Assembly (NCBI GenBank): GCA_016744065.1
Contig: JADGFA010000017.1
Span: 1 to 64,000, forward strand
Length of the DNA stretch: 64,000 bases
Origin: Gammaproteobacteria bacterium
GTDB lineage: Bacteria > Pseudomonadota > Gammaproteobacteria > SZUA-229
Direction of reading: 5' to 3'
Under the pieces are notes generated by a model. The model was not told where the DNA came from, did not search any database, and worked only from the letters and a program-made list of their open reading frames with translations. Made by a program: the position numbers and the translations under genes. This document shows positions 16,561 to 25,054 of this stretch, piece after piece (the stretch's first letter is position 1; the number at the start of each line of letters is the position of its first letter).

Positions 16561-17697
16561 TTAAAACACATATTGTGTCTGTAGGAAGAGTTCATTTTCA
16601 TCATTGTCTGTTGTGCCTTTCATATTTTCATTGATACGATAAGTCATCTGTACCTTTATTTTATGTTTCTGGATGTACCAGTTTGCACCAAAAGAGCTTC
16701 TGTTCCATGCATCTGCATAGTTATCAGCATCCTGTGTCTGGTAGCCCAGTACCAGTTCAAGTGTTTTTGGTGAAACCATATATCCAGCTTCTAATGCGGC
16801 ATTTGTTAATTTGGTTGAACCGTTTTCATAAAGTCCACCCGTGTAAGATGATGAAACGGTATCAGCATCAAAGCTATTGAGTTGAGCGTCGACTGAAAAA
16901 CCATTACCACGATATGAGCCCGATAATTCAAGTCCTGTTACGGAATCAACGTCGGGCTTACCACCTGCTTCGTCTGCGGTGTTATTGTCCTCGTCGTTAC
17001 TCCATGTGTAGGCAGCAAAGCCAATGCTAGTTCCGCTTTTACCGCTAAAATCGCCCTGACTGAATTTAACTTTATTACCAAAACTCATTTCAACACGACC
17101 CCCTACCATGAAGCCTTCATTGAAATCACCGTTTGCGTTTGCAGGTGAATCAAAGTCAAGCTTGTCGTCATCAGGGTCAATATTTGATTGTGTAATTGCG
17201 GCGCCCCAGGTCAACATTTTATCTGATGATGTGCCATTAAAGTGAACACCCATATTACGATCGGGTGTGCCATAATTATGGTCACCTACAAATGTTCTTT
17301 CGACGAGTTGTTGTTTTTTAGATGATGTTAGTTGCTCACGTGAAAAGGGGAACATTTTATTACCCACAGATACTTTTGTTCCACCTTCTGTTTTGTATTG
17401 CATATAGGCATCTTTGATAGCAATTTCATTTTCACCGGATGCTTTTCCCATATCCCACTGGATTTTTCCTTTCCAGTTTTTATACAGACTACCTTCTATA
17501 TATGGGCGTAAACGTCTAAAGAAAAGTTCATCTGTTTTTTCACCTCCATCAGGATCGGTCATATGGTATTGCATCTGAATACGACCTCCAATTTTTACAT
17601 ATTTATCACCATCTTTAAATGTTACTCCGGCCACACTTATGCTCGGAACTACTAGTGCTGTTAGTAATAAGCCAGAAAATATACTTGAATTTTGCAT
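16561..17697 (-). CDS. OprO/OprP-type outer-membrane porin
   Basis: A 378-residue outer-membrane beta-barrel of the phosphate-selective porin O/P family. It opens with a signal peptide (hydrophobic core FSGLLLTALVVPSIS, probable cleavage after SVAG). Family features are FKDGDKYVKIGGRIQMQYH near the N-terminus, ELFFRRLRPYIEGSLYKNWKGKIQWD and the LVERTFVGDHNYGTPDRNMGV segment. It ends in aromatic residues (FLQTQYVF), the usual beta-barrel assembly signal. Family members carry phosphate, polyphosphate or other anions, so the substrate cannot be stated; the pst locus is 7 kb away. It is monocistronic, with its own terminator, and a 12-bp palindrome lies upstream. Confidence 0.85.
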   Translation of the reverse strand: MQNSSIFSGLLLTALVVPSISVAGVTFKDGDKYVKIGGRIQMQYHMTDPDGGEKTDELFFRRLRPYIEGSLYKNWKGKIQWDMGKASGENEIAIKDAYMQYKTEGGTKVSVGNKMFPFSREQLTSSKKQQLVERTFVGDHNYGTPDRNMGVHFNGTSSDKMLTWGAAITQSNIDPDDDKLDFDSPANANGDFNEGFMVGGRVEMSFGNKVKFSQGDFSGKSGTSIGFAAYTWSNDEDNNTADEAGGKPDVDSVTGLELSGSYRGNGFSVDAQLNSFDADTVSSSYTGGLYENGSTKLTNAALEAGYMVSPKTLELVLGYQTQDADNYADAWNRSSFGANWYIQKHKIKVQMTYRINENMKGTTDNDENELFLQTQYVF

Positions 17698-17772
17698 TAA
17701 TTATTTACTCCAGATTTAGGATTTTATAAAATCAGAGCGAATTATATGGATGCAATGTTTCGGTCTTATGTC

Positions 17773-17784
17773 TGTAATATTACA
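17773..17784. promoter_or_regulatory. 12-bp palindrome upstream of the porin gene
   Basis: TGTAAT-ATTACA is a perfect palindrome 75 bp upstream of the porin start. Part of it (CTGTAATAT) recurs at 17807-17815. It is a candidate operator; I could not fit it convincingly to a PhoB box or another named consensus. Confidence 0.35.
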
Positions 17785-17905
17785 TTTTTATTAACCAGTA
17801 ATTCTGCTGTAATATGTTTAGTGATACGTTGGAATTTTTATCTCAGGTGTTATGCCTCAGTGATATAGGTATGATTGACAGTGAAGCTATAAAATAATTT
17901 CACTG

Positions 17906-19627
17906 CTATTTAATTTTTACATTGATCAGTTCATTTCCATCAGGGTCGGTTAAATGTACAGCGCAGGCCAGACAAGGATCAAAGCTGTGTATAGTGCGTA
18001 ATATCTCTACCGGTTGTTTGGGGTCATGTAAAGTATGGTTGTCAGCAAGAGCAGCTTCATAAGCGCCTGGTTGCCCTTCAGCATCTCGTGGCCCCGCATT
18101 CCATGTGCTGGGTACAACAGCCTGGTAATTTTTTATAATTTCATCCTCTATTATAATCCAGTGAGCTAAGCCTCCACGAGGAGCCTCCATAAACCCAACG
18201 CCCTGTGCCTGTTTTGGCCAGGAAGAAGGTTCCCATAGTTTTTCATTAAATGTTTTTGTTTTACCTGCTTTAATATTGCTAATCAGGTCATTAAACCAGC
18301 CCTGCATGGCATCAGCAAATATTTGTGTTTCTAATGCTCGAGCAGCAGTGCGACCGAGTGTTGAAAAGAGTGCGTCTATGGGAAGATCGAGTTTATTCAG
18401 TGTCATATTGACCAGCTCTTTTGTTTGCGCATGGCCAGTTGCATATAACATAAGGACCCGCGCCAAAGGCCCCACTTCCATAGCATGTCCTTTCCAGCGA
18501 GGTGATTTCAACCATGAGTAGGACTGTTCAACATCCAGGTGTTTGTAGGGTGGCTTAGGCCCTGTGTAATTTAAATTTGTTTCGCCATCGTAAGGATGAA
18601 GTCCCGCGTCTTTACCATTTTCGTAGTCATACCATGAATGTGATACGTATTCTTTTATTTCGTCTGCTGCATTCATATCCACATCATGAATTGTGTTTAA
18701 ATCTCGATTTAAAATTGCACCAGGTGGAATCATGAAGCCAGAAATGTTTTCCATCCCACTAGAAGGAAAATCACCGTAGGTCAGGAAATTCCCCAAACCT
18801 TCTCCACGATTGCCCCAGTCTTTATAAAAACTCGCTATTGCCAGAGTATCAGGTAAATAAACCTGTTCTACAAAACGACTCATCTGGTTAATAATATCTT
18901 GTACCTGAGAGAGTTTTTTCATATTCAGGGCAGAGTCAGAATTTAAATCAATCGGGCAGGGTACACCCCCTACAACAAAATTAGGATGCGGGCTTTTGCC
19001 ACCAAAAATAGTATGTAACCGTGCTACATCACGTTGCCATGAAAGTGCTTCTAAATAATGAGATACCGCCATTAAATTTGCTTCAGGAGGTAACTTGTAT
19101 GCAGGGTGCCCCCAATAGGCTTTGGCAAAAATTCCCAGTTGACCGGAGTCAACAAAACCTTTCAGCTTTTTCTGCATATCTGAGAAGTAACCAGGGGATG
19201 ATTTTGGATAGTTGCTTAATGACTGGGCCAGCTCAGAGGTTGCTTTAGGATTTGCACTTAATGCAGATATGACATCAACCCAGTCAAGTGCATGCAAATG
19301 ATAAAAGTGCATAACATGGTCGTGAATAAACTGGGCACCACTCATTAAGTTACGAATTAAATCAGCATTTTCAGGCACACTATAATTGAGTGCATTCTCC
19401 ACTGAACGTATCGATGCCAGGCCATGTACCAGTGTACATACACCACATATACGTTGTGCAAATGCCCAGGCATCACGCGGGTCTCGACCTTTGAGTATAT
19501 TTTCAATTCCCCGTACCATGGTGCCAGATGAGTAGGCACTTGCAATTTTATTATCATCCATTTTAACTTCAATTCGAAGATGACCTTCAATTCGGGTAAT
19601 GGGGTCTATTACTATACGCTCACTCAT
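17906..19627 (-). CDS. hynL: [NiFe]-hydrogenase large subunit (Isp-type, group 1)
   Basis: Catalytic subunit that oxidises H2 at the Ni-Fe(CN)2CO centre on the periplasmic side. The four nickel cysteines are visible: the L1 motif RICGVC (C61, C64) and the L2 motif DPCLACAVH (C552, C555, with H558). Fifteen residues follow H558, the peptide removed by the maturation protease encoded at the start of the operon. Length 573 is normal. It is the last gene of the order small subunit-isp1-isp2-large subunit, the arrangement known from Thiocapsa HynS-Isp1-Isp2-HynL and Aquifex. It starts 12 bases after isp2. Having no Tat signal of its own, it should be exported with the small subunit. Confidence 0.95.
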   Translation of the reverse strand: MSERIVIDPITRIEGHLRIEVKMDDNKIASAYSSGTMVRGIENILKGRDPRDAWAFAQRICGVCTLVHGLASIRSVENALNYSVPENADLIRNLMSGAQFIHDHVMHFYHLHALDWVDVISALSANPKATSELAQSLSNYPKSSPGYFSDMQKKLKGFVDSGQLGIFAKAYWGHPAYKLPPEANLMAVSHYLEALSWQRDVARLHTIFGGKSPHPNFVVGGVPCPIDLNSDSALNMKKLSQVQDIINQMSRFVEQVYLPDTLAIASFYKDWGNRGEGLGNFLTYGDFPSSGMENISGFMIPPGAILNRDLNTIHDVDMNAADEIKEYVSHSWYDYENGKDAGLHPYDGETNLNYTGPKPPYKHLDVEQSYSWLKSPRWKGHAMEVGPLARVLMLYATGHAQTKELVNMTLNKLDLPIDALFSTLGRTAARALETQIFADAMQGWFNDLISNIKAGKTKTFNEKLWEPSSWPKQAQGVGFMEAPRGGLAHWIIIEDEIIKNYQAVVPSTWNAGPRDAEGQPGAYEAALADNHTLHDPKQPVEILRTIHSFDPCLACAVHLTDPDGNELINVKIK

Positions 19628-19639
19628 TATTTTTCCTTG

Positions 19640-20896
19640 TTAGTCTTCAAGATATTCAGCTAATGTTTCTGTCAAACTCATTAGAGGAATATCCATATTG
19701 TATTCTTCAAGTCCATCCTCAAGATGGATTCGGCAGTTTGAGCAGGCGCTGATAATGGCATCGGGTTTAACTTTATCAAGTTGATCTTTTTTTCGTTGAA
19801 AGACTTTCAGGCGAAGGTCATCTGCACGTTCATTTGCACTTACACCACCACCTGCACCACAGCACCAGTTCATTTTTCCCGCGTCGGGCATTTCTACAAA
19901 ATTTTCTGCAAATAGATTTATCAGGTGACGAGGTTGATCAATTACACCACCACGACGTGATATCTGGCAGGGGTCGTGATAAGTTAACCTTCGGCTGTCT
20001 TTTTTGTTTATTTTTAATTGGCCTTTTAAGCGTAGTTCATCCAGTACTTCCAGAATATGTCGAACTTTAAAATTAAAAGGTTTACCTGTCAGGTTGGGGC
20101 CATCCCAGCGTATAGCCATATACGCATGACCGCATTCAGGGCTGATAACAGTTTTAACCTGTAACTTTTCCGCAGCATCAACAATACGTTGAACCAGTTC
20201 GGCTGCAATATCAGAAACACCAATTTGTATGCCGCTATTAGTTGCTTCATAAGATTCAGTTGAAATAGTCCAGCTTAGTTTTGCCTTATTAAATATTTTT
20301 GCAATGGCTTCAATAAATTCAGGGAAGTTTATGATCTCCATGGAGGAGAGTAACAACATATAATCGGCGTTAACAACATCAAGAGGAATTTTTAACCCGG
20401 TATCTTTTTCTACATGCCTGATCTGAGCAAGCAGGGCAGGTAGCTTTACCCCCATTGGTCCCCCTGTTTCAACTGATCGCCTTGTGGCATCAATTAAACC
20501 CTGGGGTGCATGCCCTGCTGCTGCCAGTCCCTCTCGTGTTTTATGAATTAATAAAGCAATATCAATACCAGCTGGACAAACCATTGAACAGCGGCCACAT
20601 AATGTGCAACTGTCATATACCATTTTTTCCCATCTTGAAAAGCAGGCTTCATCTACCGGTTTAGTTAAACCCAATAATTTTCCAATGCGCCCCATTAGAG
20701 TGAACTCTGATTTCCATATTCGTCTCAATGGTTCTGCTTTATATATGGGGGTTCTAGTAGGGCAACCAGTTTCAGTATAAAACAGGCAGGCATCTGCACA
20801 CATACCGCAATGTACACAGCTACTAAAAAATGTGGCAACCGTTGAATCTATCTGGCCTTTTAAAGCATTAATGCCTTTTTCAACTGAGGCGCTCAT
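19640..20896 (-). CDS. isp2: Isp2, HdrD-like iron-sulfur protein of hydrogenase complex
   Basis: A 418-residue cytoplasmic iron-sulfur protein related to heterodisulfide reductase HdrD and the GlpC/LldE family. Two 4Fe-4S motifs are present, CVHCGMCADAC (C27, C30, C33, C37) and CTLCGRCSMVCP (C97, C100, C103, C107). Two CCG-type segments follow, around HDPCQISRRGG and NWCCGAGGGVSANE. In Thiocapsa roseopersicina, Isp2 with Isp1 carries electrons between the HynSL hydrogenase and the quinone or cytoplasmic pool. Its start overlaps the isp1 stop by 4 bp. Whether it reduces a thiol, quinone or sulfur compound here is not known. Confidence 0.92.
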   Translation of the reverse strand: MSASVEKGINALKGQIDSTVATFFSSCVHCGMCADACLFYTETGCPTRTPIYKAEPLRRIWKSEFTLMGRIGKLLGLTKPVDEACFSRWEKMVYDSCTLCGRCSMVCPAGIDIALLIHKTREGLAAAGHAPQGLIDATRRSVETGGPMGVKLPALLAQIRHVEKDTGLKIPLDVVNADYMLLLSSMEIINFPEFIEAIAKIFNKAKLSWTISTESYEATNSGIQIGVSDIAAELVQRIVDAAEKLQVKTVISPECGHAYMAIRWDGPNLTGKPFNFKVRHILEVLDELRLKGQLKINKKDSRRLTYHDPCQISRRGGVIDQPRHLINLFAENFVEMPDAGKMNWCCGAGGGVSANERADDLRLKVFQRKKDQLDKVKPDAIISACSNCRIHLEDGLEEYNMDIPLMSLTETLAEYLED

Positions 20897-21552
20897 GACT
20901 CAACGCCTCTAAACCCGGAAATAGCACCGTTATACCAACGAGAAAGAAAAATAGTAAAAGTGTGCATCAATTTTGTGAATGGGAACACTACCAGTAATAT
21001 TTCAACACTGAGTATGTGTAATGCAATTAACCCTGGTGCGCTTGAACCAATACGATGAAATGCGATGTAACCGGTAACTAGAGGTAACAGGGTTACTATC
21101 CATACCAGTATATCTTCTGTGTTAGTGAGAAACTTTAAAACACAGTTTTGATAGCGGTGAAGCATAATAGAGCCAAGAGAAATAATTGTTACCACGGTTA
21201 CAGCATCGACAACAGGAGTGGGTAAAGATGGCCAGCTTAAACCTGTGATATCTTTAAATACAAGAATATGTGGTGCAAATAGAAAGATGCAGATGAAAAG
21301 GCCAATGTGAAAAATATAGCCTGAGACAATGGTAAAAGAAGAACGCTGAAAAGTGCTTTTATCAGGAATCATTCTGCTTATAATTGTGCGTAGTCCACTG
21401 CGCATTTCTGAACCTCCGGGTTCAGCCAGGTTAGCTTTACGACCTAACATTACAATCTCTACCAGGCGAATAATAACACCAGCAATGAAGATAACAGTTG
21501 CTAGCTGAAAACCTGTTCCTCGTACCCAGCCTAAAAATTCTATCTCTGTCAT
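20893..21552 (-). CDS. isp1: Isp1, cytochrome b-type membrane subunit of hydrogenase
   Basis: A 219-residue membrane protein with about five hydrophobic segments (FQLATVIFIAGVIIRLVEIV near the N-terminus, then YIFHIGLFICIFLFAP, AVTVVTIISLGSIML, DILVWIVTLLPLVTGYIAF and IALHILSVEILLVVFPFTKLMH). Paired histidines in FHIGLF, LHRYQ, ALHILS and KLMHTF are plausible haem b ligands, as in NarI-like cytochromes. It sits between the hydrogenase small subunit and isp2 and overlaps isp2 by 4 bp. It would pass electrons from periplasmic H2 oxidation to quinone or to Isp2. A short hairpin (AAGCTT repeats, 21578-21594) lies in the 73-bp gap to the small-subunit gene. Confidence 0.9.
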   Translation of the reverse strand: MTEIEFLGWVRGTGFQLATVIFIAGVIIRLVEIVMLGRKANLAEPGGSEMRSGLRTIISRMIPDKSTFQRSSFTIVSGYIFHIGLFICIFLFAPHILVFKDITGLSWPSLPTPVVDAVTVVTIISLGSIMLHRYQNCVLKFLTNTEDILVWIVTLLPLVTGYIAFHRIGSSAPGLIALHILSVEILLVVFPFTKLMHTFTIFLSRWYNGAISGFRGVES

Positions 21553-21625
21553 TTTAACTCGCCCTGATTATTCAGTTAAGCTTGTTGTAAGCTTTTCAAT
21601 TTAACGTGCTGAAATTAGATATCAG

Positions 21626-22726
21626 TTATTTCTCCAGATCACTTACGGTTGTTTTACTGTGTGAATCATGAGCTTTATTTTTTTTGTTTTGATTCATTGT
21701 GCCAAGCGCAACACCTGCAGCGAGTGCACCGGTTGCGGTATAAACTGCGGTTTTAGATATATTTTCTGTTGGCATGGAAAGCGCTTTGTAAAATCCACCG
21801 CCATCCCAGAAATCAGGTTCTGAACAACCCAGGCAGGGATGACCTGCTTCAATTGGAAAGCTGGTTCCATCATTCCACTTTGTGGTGGCGCAGGCATTGT
21901 AAGTCGTCGGGCCTTTGCAACCTAACTTGTATAAGCACCAGCCTTTTTTAGCTCCCTCATCATCAAATGTTTCTGCAAATAAACCCTTATCGTAATACGG
22001 CCTACGGTAACAGCGGTCATGAATGCTATTACCATAAAATGCTCTGGGGCGGCCAAGATGATCTAAGTCCGGGATACTGCCGAAGGTGAGGTAATGTGCT
22101 AAAACGCCCGTGATGACAACAGGGATAGGCGGGCAGCCGGGTACATTAATGACAGGTTTATCTTTTATTACTTCATTTAACGAGACGGCACCCGTTGGGT
22201 TAGGGTTGGCATGGGGTAATCCGCCATACGTTGCACAGGTACCTACAGCGATTATAGCAGCAGCACCCTTAGCGGTTTCCATTAACATATCGTAATTGCT
22301 AATGCCGGCGATGGTTGAATAACCCGGATTGCCAAGAGGAATTGAACCATCAACAACAAGTAAATATTTTCCATCGTTTTCCCGCATTGCGGCTTCGCGT
22401 GCGGCTTCTGCAGCATGCCCTGAAGCTGCCTGTAAGGTATGGTGATAATCCAGTGAAATACTGTCAAAGATCAGGCTTTCAATTGTTGTTGTATGAGCGC
22501 GTGTTAATGATTCGGTACAACCGGTGCATTCCTGAAAGGATAACCAGATCACCGATGGTCTACGTGCATTTTCTAATGCATGGGCTATTTTCGGTATTAA
22601 GGCGGGTGATATAGACATCATCGAGGCGGTAGCAGCACAGAACTTGAGAAAGCTACGCCGTGATATGCCCTGGCTTCTTAGTATTTCACCCAGTGTTTTA
22701 TCTTTACCATTTCGCAAGTCCGTCAT
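21626..22726 (-). CDS. hynS: [NiFe]-hydrogenase small subunit, Tat-exported
   Basis: Electron-transfer subunit with three iron-sulfur clusters. The N-terminus carries a twin-arginine signal (SRRSFLKF, residues 22-29). The proximal cluster motif is ECTGCTES (residues 66-73). Oxygen-tolerant membrane hydrogenases have an extra cysteine at the Gly of this motif (CTCCES), and here that position is Gly69, so a standard 4Fe-4S cluster and ordinary oxygen sensitivity are expected. The distal region (HDRCYRRPYYDKG, GWCLYKLGCKGP) and CLGCSEPDFWD are present. A weak C-terminal hydrophobic segment (VYTATGALAAGVALG) may anchor it. The gene overlaps the HupH-like gene by 4 bp. Confidence 0.95.
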   Translation of the reverse strand: MTDLRNGKDKTLGEILRSQGISRRSFLKFCAATASMMSISPALIPKIAHALENARRPSVIWLSFQECTGCTESLTRAHTTTIESLIFDSISLDYHHTLQAASGHAAEAAREAAMRENDGKYLLVVDGSIPLGNPGYSTIAGISNYDMLMETAKGAAAIIAVGTCATYGGLPHANPNPTGAVSLNEVIKDKPVINVPGCPPIPVVITGVLAHYLTFGSIPDLDHLGRPRAFYGNSIHDRCYRRPYYDKGLFAETFDDEGAKKGWCLYKLGCKGPTTYNACATTKWNDGTSFPIEAGHPCLGCSEPDFWDGGGFYKALSMPTENISKTAVYTATGALAAGVALGTMNQNKKNKAHDSHSKTTVSDLEK

Positions 22727-23172
22727 GACTGCTTCTCCGTCGACGATGGTTTTACTGGCAGGTTTTCAGAGACTGTTGTAGTAAGTGCTTCAAGTGAATC
22801 CGGTATATCCTGTTTCTGTGAAAATAGAATATCAGGCATCGTTGTGATCTCAATAAATCGGCTGATAATCTCCTTATCCGGATTGTAATGAGTGATAATC
22901 CACACGCCGGAATACTGGCTTTCAATGATTTGGCTTGGACCTAATGTATTAAGTTGGGCATGCACTTCACCTTGCCCTAATATATTTAGAATATTATCTT
23001 CTTCACCGGATGCAAGTGGAATGCTGCGTAGGTCAATAACGGTTGTATCATTATTCTCAATGAGATTATTTAAAGCATGTTTAACCTCATGTAGCAGCGG
23101 TATTACATTAAAGGTGAGTTGATCTGTATTTTGTATATTGAAAATGGCAGTGTCAGGGTTTGTGTTTATCAC
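22723..23172 (-). CDS. HupH-like hydrogenase maturation protein
   Basis: A 149-residue protein resembling the C-terminal domain of HupH/HyaF hydrogenase expression proteins. The recognisable run is LGQGEVHAQLNTLGPSQIIE followed by SQYSGVWIITHYNPDKE and FIEITTMPDIL, close to the family pattern GEV-x-A...E-T-x-x-P-G-V-W. Known HupH proteins are about twice as long, so this is a single-domain version. It lies between the maturation protease and the small-subunit gene, overlapping the latter by 4 bp, which suits a role in small-subunit maturation or its coordination. The C-terminal tail (SENLPVKPSSTEKQS) looks disordered. Confidence 0.75.
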   Translation of the reverse strand: MINTNPDTAIFNIQNTDQLTFNVIPLLHEVKHALNNLIENNDTTVIDLRSIPLASGEEDNILNILGQGEVHAQLNTLGPSQIIESQYSGVWIITHYNPDKEIISRFIEITTMPDILFSQKQDIPDSLEALTTTVSENLPVKPSSTEKQS

Positions 23173-23237
23173 TTATACCTACGCCTCAGTTATTTCGCTG
23201 AATCTGGTTTACTAGATAGATCTTTATAGTTGTAAGG

Positions 23238-23747
23238 CTAATCCTTTATCAAAATTTTCTGTTGATTTACATTAATATTATTCCATAATTTAATAAGTTT
23301 AGACGCTTCATTAACGGCGCTTTCAAGTGATTGTTGAACTACATCAGTGGGTTGCATACCCCAGGCAATTTTTTCAGGTTGAATACCGATTAAAGCGCGT
23401 TTTTCAGGCAGGTGATCAGTGATACGTGAGATATCCATTAAATCAAGTAAACCGACTTCATGGGCGCTGCGTTTTGTATGGCCTAAAAAATGATCCATCT
23501 CTTTATTAACAAAAGTCTTTATTGTACCGGCAGGGGAGTGTAGCTGTGCAGAGTCAAGAACAATAAGGTTGTTACAGTCTTCTATCCAGGCTGCCAGAGT
23601 AAAGCTCAGGGTGCCACCATCAAGAAAAGTTAATTTAGAAATATTAGAATATTTTGATTCAAGAATGTTAAGCGCATGAATACCTGCACCTTCATCCGAA
23701 AGTAATGTATTGCCGATGCCTAGTATAAGCGTTTCATTGTGGAGCAT
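23238..23747 (-). CDS. Hydrogenase maturation protease (HyaD/HupD family)
   Basis: Endopeptidase that removes the C-terminal peptide of the large subunit after nickel insertion. LGIGNTLLSDEGAGIHAL at residues 9-26 is the family signature and contains the acidic nickel-binding residue. LDGGTLSF and LIVLDSAQLHSPAGTI carry the second acidic ligand. The segment SAHEVGLLDLMDIS supplies the conserved His, and LIGIQPEKIAWGMQPT is also typical. Length 169 is normal (HybD 164). It is the first gene of the minus-strand hydrogenase operon, with the substrate encoded as the last gene. Confidence 0.92.
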   Translation of the reverse strand: MLHNETLILGIGNTLLSDEGAGIHALNILESKYSNISKLTFLDGGTLSFTLAAWIEDCNNLIVLDSAQLHSPAGTIKTFVNKEMDHFLGHTKRSAHEVGLLDLMDISRITDHLPEKRALIGIQPEKIAWGMQPTDVVQQSLESAVNEASKLIKLWNNINVNQQKILIKD

Positions 23748-23783
23748 TTAATTTGTCCGAAGTGCCTGTACATATTTTTATCA

Positions 23784-23798
23784 AGTATCATAGATACT
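23784..23798. promoter_or_regulatory. Palindrome between hydrogenase operon and hypC
   Basis: AGTATC-ATA-GATACT is a perfect 15-bp dyad. The flanks CA and (C)TTG extend it with one bulged base. It lies 37 bp upstream of the protease start, where it could be an operator or an RNA hairpin in the leader of the hydrogenase transcript. Confidence 0.4.
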
Positions 23799-23802
23799 CT
23801 TG

Positions 23803-23816
23803 TTGTTCTATATCAA
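23803..23816. promoter_or_regulatory. FNR-like site in divergent hydrogenase/hypC promoter
   Basis: TTGTT-CTAT-ATCAA matches TTGAT-N4-ATCAA at 9 of 10 positions. It lies 56 bp upstream of the hydrogenase maturation protease gene and 98 bp upstream of hypC. On the minus strand a weak hexamer TAAAAA (23780-23775) would give a start point near -41.5 from its centre. FNR-type control of uptake hydrogenases is known in several proteobacteria, including Thiocapsa hynSL; here it is inferred. Confidence 0.45.
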
Positions 23817-23913
23817 TTTGTCGAACTATTATTTAAAAGTTATGTATTCCTGCAATATTTAAGTGTGGATTAATGATGTACCATGAAGTTATGAAATATA
23901 TTCGAGTGCCTGT

Positions 23914-24141
23914 ATGTGTTTAGGTATACCTATGAAAATAAAATCCATTGATGGATTTACTGCTCTTTGTAAAGCGAAGGGAGTGGAGCGAGATGTGAGT
24001 TTATTTATGATGCAGGAAGATAAGCTTGAAGCAGGTGATTTTATTGTGGTTCATACGGGTTACGCGATTCAAAAAATAACGGCTCAGGAGGCTAAGGTAG
24101 CATGGGATTTATATGATCTCATGTTAAAAGATGATGTGTAA
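23914..24141 (+). CDS. hypC: HypC/HupF-family hydrogenase maturation chaperone
   Basis: A 75-residue protein starting with MCLGIPMKI, in which the N-terminal Cys2 of MCLGIP carries the Fe(CN)2CO unit and interacts with HypD and the hydrogenase large subunit. The rest (GVERDVSLFMM, GDFIVVHTGYAIQKI) is the usual small beta-barrel. It is transcribed away from the hydrogenase operon, sharing a 166-bp divergent promoter region. hypA, hypB, hypD, hypE and hypF are not in the window and must be elsewhere. HypC and HupF cannot be told apart with certainty; the short C-terminus without a His-rich tail suits HypC. Confidence 0.92.
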   Translation: MCLGIPMKIKSIDGFTALCKAKGVERDVSLFMMQEDKLEAGDFIVVHTGYAIQKITAQEAKVAWDLYDLMLKDDV

Positions 24142-24192
24142 TATTTTTCTGGCTTTTATAGAATAGCAATATAATAATTTTCTGTATTAATA

Positions 24193-24909
24193 TTAAAGAG
24201 CTACTGTTCTATTGCGCCCTTTTTCTTTAGCCTGATAAAGCGCTCTATCTAATTGCTTACAAAGTGTAGCTGCGTCAGTTTTTTTCTTTAATTCAGATAC
24301 CCCTAATGAAACCGTTACACTTATGTTTTTTCCATCTGATGTTGTTACTGAGGTTGAGGATATAATGTTCCTAATTCGTTCGGCAGTGATTTTTCCATTT
24401 TTTTCATCACATCCTGCCAGTAAAACAGCAAATTCTTCACCACCGACTCGAGCCAGTACTTCATGTTTTCTTAATGCACTGGATGCTGCCTGTGTAATGG
24501 CAATTAACACTTCATCACCTGCTGGATGACCATATGTATCGTTTACCTGCTTAAAATGATCAATATCAAATGATATAAGCGTCAGTGAGGTATTAAAACG
24601 GTTTGCTGCCTGCACCTCTTCCTTTAAGCGCTCTTGAAAGTATCGAAAATTAAATACTCCGGTTAATGCATCGCGTAAAGAAAGTTGCGTTAGATGTTGC
24701 TCTTTATTACCCACATAGTAGCCAAATAGAGAGAATGATGTCATGGTTCCAAATAGCATGTAGAGGTACAGACCAGGGTTTGTATGAATTTCAATAAATG
24801 GTTCTGCGCCATTAAAGAAACGAATGCCTAACCAGCCTAATGGGGCGCCAAAAGCAGCAATGGCACCCTGAATAGCACGAATAGATGGTTTATCAATTTT
24901 TTTTATCAT
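24193..24909 (-). CDS. Diguanylate cyclase (GGDEF domain) with membrane anchor
   Basis: A 238-residue protein predicted to make c-di-GMP. Two hydrophobic segments near residues 14-32 and 46-66 form a short membrane module; the GGDEF domain fills residues 75-238. The active-site motif is GGEEF (156-160), with DALTGVFNFRYF and FDIDHFKQVNDTYGH as typical flanks. The inhibitory I-site RxxD, five residues before the motif, reads RKHE (147-150), so product inhibition may be weakened (inference). There is no recognisable sensor domain. It is divergent from pstC with 145 bp between the start codons, so the PhoB-box-like repeats there could also touch its promoter. Confidence 0.9.
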   Translation of the reverse strand: MIKKIDKPSIRAIQGAIAAFGAPLGWLGIRFFNGAEPFIEIHTNPGLYLYMLFGTMTSFSLFGYYVGNKEQHLTQLSLRDALTGVFNFRYFQERLKEEVQAANRFNTSLTLISFDIDHFKQVNDTYGHPAGDEVLIAITQAASSALRKHEVLARVGGEEFAVLLAGCDEKNGKITAERIRNIISSTSVTTSDGKNISVTVSLGVSELKKKTDAATLCKQLDRALYQAKEKGRNRTVAL

Positions 24910-25003
24910 AGAGGAATATTAGTATATTAAGACTGGTTTTACCTGATTTAGCCAAATAATCACTTTTTATGCACTTTCAATATTTCTAAAATATGCAATA
25001 AAA

Positions 25004-25031
25004 TTGTCACACTCTGTCATATTCTCGTAAT
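25004..25031 (+). promoter_or_regulatory. Pho-box-like repeats upstream of pstC
   Basis: CTGTCAT (25014-25020), an exact half-site, is followed 11 bases on by TCGTAAT (25025-25031) and preceded 10 bases back by TTGTCAC (25004-25010). PhoB binds CTGTCAT-type repeats spaced by 11 bp. The array ends only 23 bp before the pstC ATG, so the leader is very short or the true start is slightly further in. Confidence 0.65.
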
Positions 25032-25054
25032 ATTCTCCGGGTAACCTAGCCGGC

